Shown here in pieces: positions 6,054-6,253 of a DNA stretch of 6,253 nt (position 1 is the first letter of the stretch; each line of letters opens with the position of its first letter). The notes beneath the pieces are model-generated. The model was not told where the DNA came from. It saw only the letters and a list, made by a program, of their open reading frames with translations, and made no database searches. A program made the translations under genes and the position numbers. Origin of the DNA: Fimbriimonadaceae bacterium (GTDB lineage Bacteria > Armatimonadota > Fimbriimonadia > Fimbriimonadales > Fimbriimonadaceae); NCBI GenBank assembly GCA_014380605.1, contig JACMJO010000333.1, forward strand, positions 1 through 6,253, read 5' to 3'.

Positions 6054-6253
6054 TTACCCCAGCCGCGCCTCGTCTCGAATTGCAAGTAGTTCTTTCATCA
6101 GACCGTGCAGGTCTGGTTGGCGATCTAACTTGCCGAACGAGTCGTGGAGGTCCATGTAGAGGCGGTAGAGGCGGGCGTAAGTGGCTACGTTCCCTGAAAT
6201 TGAGGTGTAGATCTGGTCTTTGCATCCCGTCATAGCGGCGACGGCGGTGGCCA
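6054..6253 (-). CDS. araB: FGGY carbohydrate kinase C-terminus, likely L-ribulokinase (5'-truncated)
   Basis: The minus strand is open from the window edge to a TAA at 6056-6054, giving 65 residues of a C-terminus. Its first part (ATAVAAMTGCKDQIY) looks like the end of an FGGY kinase domain. It is followed by NVATYARLYRLYMDLHDSFG and then LMKELLAIRDEARLG. The pattern Y-x-x-L-Y-x-x-Y-x-x-LHD-x-FG, then M-x-x-L-x-x-IR, is what I recall from the tail of AraB-type ribulokinases, which phosphorylate L-ribulose to L-ribulose-5-phosphate in L-arabinose catabolism. The ATP-binding and sugar-binding motifs lie outside the window, so the assignment rests on the tail alone. Xylulokinase or another FGGY kinase is the alternative. 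Third positions and residue pattern fit this frame, while the overlapping 124-codon frame gives a proline/arginine-rich shadow. It converges on the rhamnosidase gene, ending 39 bases from it. Confidence 0.7.
   Translation of the reverse strand, partial: ATAVAAMTGCKDQIYTSISGNVATYARLYRLYMDLHDSFGKLDRQPDLHGLMKELLAIRDEARLG

Noticed and set aside
5851..6225. A 124-codon minus-strand open frame across the convergent gap
   Set aside because: Its translation is a proline/threonine/arginine-rich low-complexity shadow. The neighbouring frame gives the kinase C-terminus, and this frame runs antisense into the rhamnosidase 3' end.
1..6253. Search for mobile elements, CRISPR arrays, tRNAs, phage, toxin-antitoxin or defence genes
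   Set aside because: No direct-repeat arrays, transposase motifs, attachment-like duplications or tRNA-like folds were seen by eye, and coding sequence accounts for nearly every base.

Overview
This is a bacterial chromosomal segment of moderate-to-high GC with dense, intron-free genes. It carries central carbon metabolism next to plant-sugar metabolism. The five coding regions fall into three blocks. (1) On the minus strand, a tightly packed oxidative pentose-phosphate cluster is transcribed right to left: gnd (3423 to 2017), zwf (2032 to 518) and pgl (518 to the left edge, C-terminus missing). gnd and zwf overlap by 16 bases or fewer, and zwf and pgl share one base (TAATG). (2) On the plus strand, diverging from gnd across a 50-base spacer, lies a complete GH78-type alpha-L-rhamnosidase gene (3474-6014). 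(3) At the right edge, on the minus strand and converging on the rhamnosidase gene, is the C-terminal end of an FGGY sugar kinase that looks like L-ribulokinase (6054 to the edge). A GC-rich hairpin fills the 39-base convergent gap.

The three minus-strand enzymes cover glucose-6-phosphate to ribulose-5-phosphate: Zwf makes 6-phosphogluconolactone and NADPH, Pgl hydrolyses the lactone, and Gnd decarboxylates 6-phosphogluconate with a second NADPH. The rhamnosidase has no visible signal peptide, so it probably cleaves imported rhamnosides or oligosaccharides in the cytoplasm. If the kinase fragment is L-ribulokinase, it belongs to L-arabinose catabolism, which feeds the non-oxidative pentose-phosphate pathway through D-xylulose-5-phosphate. 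The theme is therefore pentose and deoxyhexose use plus NADPH supply, as in a soil or plant-litter heterotroph.

The taxon cannot be fixed from the sequence. The weak ribosome-binding signals and gene mix would fit a lineage such as Armatimonadota or another soil phylum, but this is a low-confidence guess.

I see no mobile element, CRISPR array, tRNA, rRNA, phage gene or toxin-antitoxin pair. No stretch over 300 bases lacks a gene. I found no convincing undescribed system. The points most worth a second look are the shared start-region inverted repeat between the divergent genes, the zwf start codon, the altered cofactor loop in Gnd, and the codon-use shift at the 3' end of the rhamnosidase gene.
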